Source: Rhodobacter capsulatus (GTDB taxonomy: Bacteria; Pseudomonadota; Alphaproteobacteria; Rhodobacterales; Rhodobacteraceae). From it: 64,000 nucleotides of DNA. A model generated the notes under the pieces. That model had not been told where the DNA came from. It saw only the letters and a list, made by a program, of their open reading frames with translations, and searched no databases. Numbering within the stretch: position 1 is the first letter of the stretch; each line of letters opens with the position of its first letter. This document shows positions 54,482 through 62,061 of the stretch, piece after piece. A program made the position numbers and the translations under genes. The stretch spans positions 124,001-188,000 of the forward strand of contig NZ_QKZO01000007.1 of NCBI RefSeq assembly GCF_003254295.1, given 5' to 3'.

Positions 54482-55287
54482 TGGAGAGCGCGCAAGGGCG
54501 TATTTGGACCAGGAAAAAGCCGGAGCCGGAAGCGGGGCCGCTGCTGCTGGTCGAGGGGTTGGGCAAGGCCTGGGGGGCGCGGATCGGCTGTGCCGATGTG
54601 GGCTTTGATCTTTACCCCGGCGAGGTTCTGGGGATCGTCGGCGAGAGCGGCTCGGGGAAATCGACGCTTTTGGGGTGTCTGGCCGGGCATCTGCCGGCGG
54701 ATGCGGGGCGGATCCTCTATCGCGGCCGCGATCTGCGCATGATGGCGGAACCCGAGCGGCGGCATCTGGCGCGCACCGAATGGGCCTTCGTGCATCAAAA
54801 CCCGCGCGACGGGCTGCGCATGGGGGTGACGGCGGGGGCGAATGTCGGCGAGCGGCTGATGGCGGTCGGCGCGCGGCATTACGGCGCGATCCGGGCCACC
54901 GCGACCGACTGGCTCGGCCGGGTCGAGATCGACCCCGCGCGGATCGACGACCGGCCGCGCGCCTTTTCGGGCGGCATGCAGCAGCGGTTGCAGATCGCGC
55001 GCAATCTGGTGACCGGACCGCGGCTGGTCTTGATGGACGAACCGACCGGGGGGCTCGATGTGTCGGTGCAGGCGCGGCTTCTGGATCTGCTGCGCGAACT
55101 GGTGCGCGAGATGGGTCTGGCGGTGATCATCGTCACCCATGATCTGGCCGTGGCGCGGCTTCTGGCCGACCGGCTGATGGTGATGAAGGACGGCCGGGTG
55201 ATCGAGGCGGGGCTGACCGATCAGGTGCTCGACGATCCGCAGGCGGCCTATACGCAACTTCTTGTTTCCTCTGTCTTGCAGGTCTGA
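54481..55287 (+). CDS. phnK: C-P lyase ABC-type ATPase PhnK
   Basis: This 268-residue ATPase docks on the C-P lyase core. Walker A is G-E-S-G-S-G-K-S-T at about 54-62, signature F-S-G-G-M-Q-Q-R, and Walker B L-V-L-M-D-E-P-T. The first 20 or so residues ([13 protein letters not shown]) are encoded by a TATTTGG-family repeat arm, not by normal phnK sequence; homology starts at L-L-L-V-E-G-L. A GTG at 54478 is an alternative start. Confidence 0.93.
   Translation: MESAQGRIWTRKKPEPEAGPLLLVEGLGKAWGARIGCADVGFDLYPGEVLGIVGESGSGKSTLLGCLAGHLPADAGRILYRGRDLRMMAEPERRHLARTEWAFVHQNPRDGLRMGVTAGANVGERLMAVGARHYGAIRATATDWLGRVEIDPARIDDRPRAFSGGMQQRLQIARNLVTGPRLVLMDEPTGGLDVSVQARLLDLLRELVREMGLAVIIVTHDLAVARLLADRLMVMKDGRVIEAGLTDQVLDDPQAAYTQLLVSSVLQV
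54494..54520. repeat. TATTTGG-family arm inside the phnK coding sequence
   Basis: AAGGGCGTATTTGGACC followed by AGGAAAAAGC matches the intergenic arms at 19776 and 28826 with one or two differences. It is in frame and translated as Q-G-R-I-W-T-R-K-K. Confidence 0.85.
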
Positions 55288-55291
55288 GCCG

Positions 55292-55975
55292 ATGATCGAG
55301 ATCGAAAATCTGTGCAAAAGCTTCACCTTGCACAATCAGGGCGCGGCGGTGCTGCCGGTACTGGCGGGGGCGCATCTGCGCGTCGACCCGGGCGAATGCG
55401 TGGCGCTGACCGGCGCCTCGGGCAGCGGGAAATCGACGCTGATGCGGATGATCTGGGGCAATTACCGCGCCGAGACGGGGCGGCTGCAGGTGGCCGGGCT
55501 GGATCTGACCACGGCGACACCGCGCCAGATCATCGCGCTGCGGCGCGCGCGGCTGGGCTATGTCAGCCAGTTCCTGCGCGTCGTGCCGCGCGTGCCGACG
55601 CTGCGCGTCGTGGCCGAGCCGCTTCTGGCGCTGGGCCAGCCCGAACCGCAGGCGCTGGCCCGGGCCGCCGCGCTGCTTGCCCGGCTCAACATCCCCGAGC
55701 GGCTCTGGTCGCTCTCGCCCACCACCTTTTCGGGCGGCGAGCAGCAGCGGGTGAACATCGCCCGCGGCTTCGCCCATCCTTTCCCGGTGCTGCTGCTTGA
55801 CGAGCCCACCGCCTCGCTCGATGCGGTCAACCGCGCCGTCGTGCTTGATCTGATCGGCGAGGCCAAGGCCCGCGGCGCCGCCATTCTGGGCATCTTCCAC
55901 GATGAGGCCGCGCGCGCGCAGGTGGCCGACCGGCTGGTCGATGTCACCGGCTTCACCCCCGCGAGGGCGGCATGA
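55292..55975 (+). CDS. phnL: C-P lyase ABC-type ATPase PhnL
   Basis: This 227-residue ATPase has Walker A G-A-S-G-S-G-K-S-T at 41-49, the PhnL-typical F-S-G-G-E-Q-Q-R-V-N-I-A-R-G-F and Walker B V-L-L-L-D-E-P-T. It binds on top of PhnK. The ATG lies five bases after the phnK stop, and its stop overlaps phnN as ATGA. Confidence 0.95.
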   Translation: MIEIENLCKSFTLHNQGAAVLPVLAGAHLRVDPGECVALTGASGSGKSTLMRMIWGNYRAETGRLQVAGLDLTTATPRQIIALRRARLGYVSQFLRVVPRVPTLRVVAEPLLALGQPEPQALARAAALLARLNIPERLWSLSPTTFSGGEQQRVNIARGFAHPFPVLLLDEPTASLDAVNRAVVLDLIGEAKARGAAILGIFHDEAARAQVADRLVDVTGFTPARAA

Positions 55976-56526
55976 GCGGGCGGCTTTTCGCCATCGTCGG
56001 CCCCTCGGGCGCGGGCAAGGACAGGCTGATCGCCGGGCTTATCGCGGCCCGCCCCGAGATCCACCGGGCGCGGCGCACGATCACCCGTCCGCCCGCCGAG
56101 AGCGAGGATTTCGAGAGCCTCCCGGCCCCGGAGTTCGCGGCGCTGCGCGGGGCGGGCGGCTTTGCGCTGTCGTGGCAGGCGCACGGGCTGGGCTATGGCA
56201 TCCGGGCCTCGGAACTGGCGCCGCTGGCCGCGGGGCGCGACGTGATCTTCAACGGCTCGCGCGCGGCCCTGCCTGCCTGTCTGGCGGCCTATCCCGCGCT
56301 GCGGGTGATCGAAATCACCGCCGCGCCCGCCGTCTTGCAGGCGCGGCTGGCCGGGCGCGGGCGCGAGGCGGCGGCCGAGATCGGCCGGCGGCTGGAGCGC
56401 GCGGCGCTGGCGCTGCCGCCGGGGCTGGGCGCGGTGCGGATCCTCAACGACGGTGCGCCCGAGGCGGGCATCGCCGCGCTGATCGCGGCGCTTCAGCCCG
56501 ACAGCGCCTGCGCCGCCAGCAGATGA
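55972..56526 (+). CDS. phnN: Ribose 1,5-bisphosphate phosphokinase
   Basis: This 184-residue kinase makes PRPP from ribose 1,5-bisphosphate in the C-P lyase pathway. The P-loop G-P-S-G-A-G-K-D is at 10-17, followed by a guanylate-kinase-like fold with R-R-T-I-T-R-P near 38. Its 3' end overlaps the convergent DUF1045 gene by 34 bases. Confidence 0.93.
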   Translation: MSGRLFAIVGPSGAGKDRLIAGLIAARPEIHRARRTITRPPAESEDFESLPAPEFAALRGAGGFALSWQAHGLGYGIRASELAPLAAGRDVIFNGSRAALPACLAAYPALRVIEITAAPAVLQARLAGRGREAAAEIGRRLERAALALPPGLGAVRILNDGAPEAGIAALIAALQPDSACAASR

Positions 56527-57167
56527 AACCGCCCCGTCTCGTCCTCGCCGAACAGGCAGAGCCGGTCGATCTGCACCGGCCGCGCCAGATGCGGCGCGAA
56601 AAAGTCCGTCGCCAGCGGTTCAAGCCGGTCCAGTTCTGCGGGATCAAGATCCCCGGTCAGCGACATGTGAAAGCGGAATTCCTCGAAGACGAAGGGATAA
56701 CCGAAGTCGCGCAGCAGTTCGTTTTGCCGCGCGCTCAGATGCTCAGGGCGGCGGCGGGCGGTTTCGGCCGCGCTCAGCGGCGCGCGGAAGGGCTCGAACC
56801 GGGTCACGACCTCGGCGGCAAGGCGGGTCAGCGCCGCGGGCTGGGGCTGCGGGCAAAGCGCAAGGAACCGGCCGAGCCGGGTCACCGCAAGGCCGGGCAG
56901 GGGCACCGGGGCAAGCGCGGCGGCGGTCTCTGCGAGCGCGGCGTGCAGCGCCCCGGGCGTGGTTCCGGCGGCCAGCCGGAACGGCGCTTTCAGCGTGGCG
57001 TGAAAGCCGTATTTGCGCGGGGCCGCAGTGGCCGCGGCAAGCCCGGCGATGGCGGGCTGACCGACCGGGCGGCCGGTCGCGGCATCCCGGCCCAGCCAGC
57101 CCGATCCGGCCTGCCAGAGCCCCGCATCGGCGGGGGCGAAATAAAGGGCATAGCGTTTGATCATCAT
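56493..57167 (-). CDS. DUF1045 phosphonate-cluster protein, 2H-phosphoesterase-like
   Basis: This 224-residue protein has the two histidine motifs of 2H phosphoesterases, F-H-A-T-L-K near 62 and F-H-M-S-L-T near 174, and fits the DUF1045 family found in phn operons. Family members may open cyclic phosphodiesters; since phnP is absent here, it is a candidate for the cyclic ribose phosphate step. That is inference. Start is ATG at 57167 or 57164. It overlaps phnN and is divergent from phnM. Confidence 0.85.
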   Translation of the reverse strand: MMIKRYALYFAPADAGLWQAGSGWLGRDAATGRPVGQPAIAGLAAATAAPRKYGFHATLKAPFRLAAGTTPGALHAALAETAAALAPVPLPGLAVTRLGRFLALCPQPQPAALTRLAAEVVTRFEPFRAPLSAAETARRRPEHLSARQNELLRDFGYPFVFEEFRFHMSLTGDLDPAELDRLEPLATDFFAPHLARPVQIDRLCLFGEDETGRFHLLAAQALSG

Positions 57168-57189
57168 CGCCCCCCTGTCGCACCAAAGC

Positions 57190-57205
57190 GTCACCGCAAT
57201 GTGAC
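57190..57205. promoter_or_regulatory. GTCAC-N6-GTGAC palindrome in the DUF1045/phnM divergent region
   Basis: GTCACCGCAATGTGAC is a perfect 5-bp inverted repeat with 6-bp spacer. It lies 23 bases from the DUF1045 start and 49 bases from phnM. The binding protein is unknown. Confidence 0.4.
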
Positions 57206-57223
57206 AATCGCCTGCCAAACCCC

Positions 57224-57235
57224 TGTTTGCAAACA
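57224..57235. promoter_or_regulatory. TGTTTGCAAACA palindrome upstream of phnM
   Basis: A perfect 12-bp palindrome ends 18 bases before the phnM ATG, in the leader or core promoter. It may be an operator or chance. Confidence 0.35.
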
Positions 57236-57253
57236 AAACCCCCGGAGAAACGG

Positions 57254-58399
57254 ATGACCGAGACGATTTTGGCCAATGCCATGCTTGTGCTGCCCGAGGG
57301 CGTGATGCCCGGGCATCTGCTGCTGCGCGACGGGCTGATCGCCGAGATCGGCACGGGCCGTGCGGTGCCGAAAGGCGCGCTCGATTGCGCGGGCGATCTG
57401 CTGGCGCCGGGGCTGATCGAGCTGCACACCGACAATCTGGAGCGCCATATCGAGCCGCGCCCGAAAGTGGCCTGGCCGCATGCCGATGCGATCATCGCCC
57501 ATGATGCCGAACTGTGTTCGGTGGGCATCACCACGGTGTTCGACGCGCTGCGGGTGGGCTCGATCGGGGCGTCGGGAGGGCGGTCGGACTATCGCGAATA
57601 TGCCCGCGCGCTGGCCGATGAGATCTTGCAGATGCGGGCACGCGACGGGGTGCGGATCTCGCATTACCTGCATCTGCGCGCCGAGATCTGTTCGGAAACG
57701 CTGCTCGAGGAGCTGGCGAAATTCGGCCCCGAGGATCGGGTGGGCATCGTGTCGCTGATGGATCACACCCCCGGCGCGCGGCAGTTTCGCGACCTCTCGA
57801 AGCTGCGCGATTATGTGCGCAAGAAACACGGGCTGAGCGAGGCGGAGTTTCTGGCCCATGTCGAGCAGGAAAAGGCGCTGAAGGCGCGGCACGGCGCGGC
57901 GCATGAGGCGGGGGTGGTGGCCGCCGCGCGCCGTCTGGGCGCGGCGCTGGCCAGCCATGACGACACCACGCCCGAGCATGTCGCGGTGTCGCACGGCCAT
58001 GGGGTGCGGTTTGCCGAGTTTCCGACCACCTTCGAGGCGGCGCAGGCCTGTCGCGATCATGGCATCGCGGTGATGATGGGGGCGCCGAACCTGATCCGCG
58101 GCGGCTCGCATTCGGGCAATGTCGCGGCGCAGGCGCTGGCCGAGGCGGATCTGCTCGACATCCTGTCGTCGGATTACGTGCCGGGGGCGCTTTTGTCAGC
58201 GGCGCTGCTTCTGGGCGACATCTGGGGCGATGTGGCGCGCGGGCTCTCCACGGTGACGGCGGCGCCGGCGCAGGCGGTGGGGCTGGCCGATCGCGGCCGG
58301 ATCGCGCCGGGGCTGCGCGCCGATCTGATCCGGGCGCATCGGGTGGAGCGCACGGCGGCGCTGCGCGGGGTCTGGGTGCGCGGCCGCCGCGTCGGTTGA
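57254..58399 (+). CDS. phnM: Alpha-D-ribose 1-methylphosphonate 5-triphosphate diphosphatase
   Basis: This 381-residue amidohydrolase-fold enzyme removes pyrophosphate from the PhnI product before C-P cleavage. Metal ligands lie in L-H-T-D-N-L-E-R-H (His58, Asp60, His65), with D-H-T-P-G near 173, S-H-D-D near 236 and H-G-V/S-G-N regions later. ATG at 57254 has a CGGAGA site. It is separated from phnN by the DUF1045 gene and so has its own promoter. Confidence 0.95.
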   Translation: MTETILANAMLVLPEGVMPGHLLLRDGLIAEIGTGRAVPKGALDCAGDLLAPGLIELHTDNLERHIEPRPKVAWPHADAIIAHDAELCSVGITTVFDALRVGSIGASGGRSDYREYARALADEILQMRARDGVRISHYLHLRAEICSETLLEELAKFGPEDRVGIVSLMDHTPGARQFRDLSKLRDYVRKKHGLSEAEFLAHVEQEKALKARHGAAHEAGVVAAARRLGAALASHDDTTPEHVAVSHGHGVRFAEFPTTFEAAQACRDHGIAVMMGAPNLIRGGSHSGNVAAQALAEADLLDILSSDYVPGALLSAALLLGDIWGDVARGLSTVTAAPAQAVGLADRGRIAPGLRADLIRAHRVERTAALRGVWVRGRRVG

Positions 58400-58403
58400 G
58401 AAA

Positions 58404-58427
58404 ACGGGCGCCCCTTGGGGCGCCCGT
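58404..58427. terminator. Terminator between phnM and pyc
   Basis: ACGGGCGCCCC and GGGGCGCCCGT form a perfect 11-bp stem with a TT loop between the convergent genes. Confidence 0.75.
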
Positions 58428-58450
58428 GGCCTGTTCTGGCGCGGATCGGC

Positions 58451-61400
58451 CTATTCCAGCTCGATCAGCAGGTCTTTCGCGTCGATCTGGCTGCCCGGGG
58501 TGACATGCAGCGCCTTCACCGTGGCTTCGCGGTCGGCATGCAGGCCGGTCTCCATCTTCATCGCCTCGATCGTCAGCATCAGATCGCCCGGCCGCAGCTT
58601 TTGCCCCACGGTCACCGCCACCGCGGCGATCGAGCCCGGCATCGGCGCGCCGACATGGCCCGGATTGCCCGGATCGGCCTTGGGTTTCGCCTTGGTCGCG
58701 GCCTTGACCAGACGGTTCGGCACCCGCACCGCACGGGGCTGGCCGTTCAGTTCAAAGAACACCTTGGCATCGCCGGTCTCGTCGGTCTCGCCCACGGTCT
58801 GCAGCCGGATTTCCAGCGTCTTGCCGGGGTCGATCTCGGCCGTGATTTCCGAGCCGGGGGCCATGCCGTAGAAGAAGACCGGGGTGGGCAGGGTCCGCAC
58901 CGGGCCGTAGACCCGATGCCGCCCCATGTAATCGAGGAAGACCTTGGGATACATCAGATAGCCCGCCAGATCCTCGTCATCGACGGCGCGGCCTTCCAGA
59001 TCGGCCGAGAGCTTCGCGCGCACCGCTTCCAGATCGACCGGCGGCAGGTGCTTGCCCGGCCGTTCCGTGCTGGGGGTCTCGCCCTTGAGCACCTTGGCCA
59101 CGATCGCTTCGGGCCAGCCGCCGGGCGGTTGGCCCAGATTGCCGCGCAGCATGTCCACCACCGAGTCGGGGAAGGCCATGTCCTTGGCCGGGTTCAGCAC
59201 GTCGTCTTTCGTCAGGTTCTGCGCCACCATCATCAGCGCCATGTCGCCCACGACTTTCGAGGACGGCGTGACCTTGACGATATCGCCGAAGATCTGGTTC
59301 GCATCGGCATAGGCCTGCGCCACCTCGTGCCAGCGTTCCTCAAGGCCAAGGGACCGCGCCTGCGCCTTCAGGTTGGTGAACTGACCGCCGGGCATTTCGT
59401 GCAGATAGACTTCCGAGGCCGGGGCTTCGAGACCGCTCTCAAAGGCGGCGTATTGATGCCGCACGCCCTCCCAGTAGTTCGAAAGTTCGCGGATCGCGGC
59501 GATATCAAGGCCGGTGTCGCGGTCCGTATGCGCCATGGCTTCCACGATCGAGCCAAGGCAGGGCTGCGAAGTGCCCCCCGAGAAGGCATCCATCGCCGCA
59601 TCGATCGCATCCACCCCGGCATCGGCCGCGGCCAGAACCGTGGCGCCCGCGATCCCCGACGTGTCATGGGTGTGGAAGTGGATCGGCAGTCCGACCTCTT
59701 CCTTCAGCGCTTTCACCAGCGCGCGCGCGGCGGCGGGTTTCAAAAGCCCCGCCATGTCTTTCAGGCCCAGAACATGGGCGCCTGCGGCCTCCAGCTCCTT
59801 CGCCATGCCGACATAGTATTTCAGGTCATATTTCGCCCGCTCGGGGTTCAGGATGTCGCCGGTGTAGCAGATCGTGCCTTCGCAGATCTTGTTGGCTTCC
59901 ACCACCGCATCCATCGCCACGCGCATGTTCTCGACCCAGTTCAGGCTGTCGAAAACGCGGAACACGTCAACGCCCGAGGTCGCGGCCTGAGCCACGAAGA
60001 ACTGCACCACATTGTCGGGATAGTTCGTGTAGCCGACCCCGTTCGAGGCGCGCAAAAGCATTTGCGTCAGGATGTTGGGCATCCGCGCGCGGATGTCGCG
60101 CAGCCGCTGCCACGGGCATTCCTGCAAGAAGCGGTACGCCACGTCAAAGGTCGCGCCGCCCCAGCATTCGACCGAGAAGAGCCCGGGCAGGTTCGCCGCA
60201 TAGACCGGCGCCGCCTTGATCATGTCGATCGAGCGCATCCGGGTGGCGAGCAAGCTTTGATGGCCGTCGCGCATCGTCGTGTCGGTGATGAGCAACTTCT
60301 TCTGATCGCGCATCCAGTCCGCCACCGCCTTCGGGCCGTCGCGGTCCAGCATGTCGCGGGTGCCGGGGGTGACCGGGCCGCGCAGCGCGGGCAGGCGCGG
60401 CGGTTTCGCCTCGGCCGCGGGTTTCGGGCGGCCCGCGGTCTCGGGGTGACCGTTCACCGAGATGTCGGCGATGTAGGTGAGGATCTTCGTCGCCCGGTCG
60501 CGGCGCTTCTTGAAGGCAAACAGATCCGGCGTCGTGTCGATGAACTTCGTCGTGTAGCTCATGTCGAGGAAAGTCGGATGCTTGAGCAGGTTGATGACGA
60601 AGTCGATGTTCGTCGACACCCCGCGGATGCGGAATTCGCGCAACGCCCGGTCCATCCGCTTGATCGTCTGATCCGGGGTCTGCGCCCAGGCGGTGACCTT
60701 GACCAGAAGGCTGTCATAATAACGCGTGATCACGCCGCCCGCATAGGCCGTGCCGCCATCCAGCCTGATCCCCATGCCGGTGGCCGAGCGATAGGCGGTG
60801 AGCCGCCCGTAATCGGGGATGAAGTTGTTTTGCGGGTCTTCGGTCGTCACCCGGCATTGCAGCGCATGGCCGTTCAGTTTGATGTCGGCCTGGGCCGCGA
60901 CCCCGGTCGCCTCGGCCAGCGTCGCGCCTTCGGCGATGCGGATCTGGCTTTGCACGATGTCGATGCCGGTGACCTGTTCGGTGACCGTATGTTCGACCTG
61001 CACGCGCGGGTTCACCTCGATGAAGTAGAACCGGCTCGTGTCCATATCCATCAGGAATTCGACCGTGCCCGCGTTCTGATAGCCGACCGCATTGCCGATC
61101 TTCAGCGCCAGCGCGCAGACCTCGGCGCGTTGGGCTTCGGTCAGATAGGGGGCGGGGGCGCGTTCGACGACCTTCTGGTTGCGCCGCTGCACGGTGCAGT
61201 CGCGCTCAAACAGGTGATAAAGCCCGCCGTGGCTGTCGCCCAGCAACTGCACCTCGACATGCCGCGCGCGCAGGATCATCTTTTCCAGATAGCCCTCGCC
61301 ATTGCCAAAGGCGGCCTCGGCCTCGCGACGGCCCTCGCGGACCTTTTCGACAAGTTCATCGGGGCCAAGGATCGGCCGCATGCCGCGCCCGCCGCCGCCC

Positions 61401-61885
61401 CAGCTGGCCTTGAGCATCAAGGGATAGCCGATCTCGGCCGCCTCGCGCTTGATCGCGTCGAAATCCTCGCCCAGAACTTCGGTCGCGGGAATGACCGGCA
61501 CGCCCGCCGCCATCGCCACCTTGCGCGCCGAGGCCTTGTCGCCAAGCGCCCGCATCGTCGCCGCTTTCGGGCCGATGAAGGTGATGCCCGCCTTGTCGCA
61601 AGCCTCGACGAATTCGGGGTTTTCCGACAAAAGCCCATAGCCCGGGTGGATCGCGTCGGCGCCCGAATCCTGCGCCACGCGGATGATCTCGTCGATCGAC
61701 AGATAGGCGCCGACGGGCGAGAGCCCGGCGCCGATGCGGTAGGCCTCGTCGGATTTGAACCGGTGCAGGCTGAGCTTGTCTTCCTCGGCATAGACGGCGA
61801 CCGTCTTCTTGCCCAGTTCATTCGCGGCGCGCAGCACGCGGATGGCAATCTCGCCGCGGTTGGCGACCAGAATCTTTTCGAACAT
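58451..61885 (-). CDS. pyc: Pyruvate carboxylase
   Basis: This 1144-residue biotin enzyme makes oxaloacetate from pyruvate and bicarbonate. The biotin carboxylase domain (about 1-450) starts M-F-E-K-I-L-V-A-N-R-G-E-I-A-I-R and has the G-G-G-G-R-G-M loop near 166. The carboxyltransferase domain (about 530-830) has D-T-T-M-R-D-G-H-Q-S and H-F-H-T-H-D-T-S-G. The biotinyl Lys1110 lies in E-A-M-K-M-E. The ATG at 61885 has an AGAT-rich leader; earlier codons in frame cross the promoter. Confidence 0.97.
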   Translation of the reverse strand: MFEKILVANRGEIAIRVLRAANELGKKTVAVYAEEDKLSLHRFKSDEAYRIGAGLSPVGAYLSIDEIIRVAQDSGADAIHPGYGLLSENPEFVEACDKAGITFIGPKAATMRALGDKASARKVAMAAGVPVIPATEVLGEDFDAIKREAAEIGYPLMLKASWGGGGRGMRPILGPDELVEKVREGRREAEAAFGNGEGYLEKMILRARHVEVQLLGDSHGGLYHLFERDCTVQRRNQKVVERAPAPYLTEAQRAEVCALALKIGNAVGYQNAGTVEFLMDMDTSRFYFIEVNPRVQVEHTVTEQVTGIDIVQSQIRIAEGATLAEATGVAAQADIKLNGHALQCRVTTEDPQNNFIPDYGRLTAYRSATGMGIRLDGGTAYAGGVITRYYDSLLVKVTAWAQTPDQTIKRMDRALREFRIRGVSTNIDFVINLLKHPTFLDMSYTTKFIDTTPDLFAFKKRRDRATKILTYIADISVNGHPETAGRPKPAAEAKPPRLPALRGPVTPGTRDMLDRDGPKAVADWMRDQKKLLITDTTMRDGHQSLLATRMRSIDMIKAAPVYAANLPGLFSVECWGGATFDVAYRFLQECPWQRLRDIRARMPNILTQMLLRASNGVGYTNYPDNVVQFFVAQAATSGVDVFRVFDSLNWVENMRVAMDAVVEANKICEGTICYTGDILNPERAKYDLKYYVGMAKELEAAGAHVLGLKDMAGLLKPAAARALVKALKEEVGLPIHFHTHDTSGIAGATVLAAADAGVDAIDAAMDAFSGGTSQPCLGSIVEAMAHTDRDTGLDIAAIRELSNYWEGVRHQYAAFESGLEAPASEVYLHEMPGGQFTNLKAQARSLGLEERWHEVAQAYADANQIFGDIVKVTPSSKVVGDMALMMVAQNLTKDDVLNPAKDMAFPDSVVDMLRGNLGQPPGGWPEAIVAKVLKGETPSTERPGKHLPPVDLEAVRAKLSADLEGRAVDDEDLAGYLMYPKVFLDYMGRHRVYGPVRTLPTPVFFYGMAPGSEITAEIDPGKTLEIRLQTVGETDETGDAKVFFELNGQPRAVRVPNRLVKAATKAKPKADPGNPGHVGAPMPGSIAAVAVTVGQKLRPGDLMLTIEAMKMETGLHADREATVKALHVTPGSQIDAKDLLIELE

Positions 61886-61967
61886 CTGAGATCTCCCCGA
61901 AAACACAGCCCGCACAGCGGGAGGTCAGGGCGAAACCTAACGACGCCGCAACGCGGCGCAAGGCAAA

Positions 61968-62016
61968 ACTTGCGAAATCGGGCAAATTAACTGGCCAATT
62001 TCGCGATGTTTGCAAA
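61968..62016. promoter_or_regulatory. TTTGCAAA/TTGCGAAA-type box cluster upstream of pyc
   Basis: On the minus strand TTTGCAAA-CATC-GCGAAATT and, further on, ATTTGCC-CGAT-TTCGCAA occur 83-131 bases upstream of pyc. The TTTGCAAA-N4-TTTGCAAA pattern resembles sites of the short-chain acyl-CoA regulators (PccR/RamB group), as I recall. No such regulator is in the window. Confidence 0.45.
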
Positions 62017-62061
62017 GCCCCTGTCAGTTCCGATCCGCGCTGTGCCGCTTCGGGGGCGGCA

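Noticed and set aside
43393-58400. The phosphorus island as an unknown new system
   Set aside because: Almost every gene belongs to the known C-P lyase and phosphonate import families; only the DUF1045 role, the antisense small frame and the control sites are open.
58415-61990. Open frame of 1191 codons on the plus strand opposite pyruvate carboxylase
   Set aside because: Its composition (His/Arg/Gly-rich) is that of an antisense shadow, and pyc is complete on the other strand.
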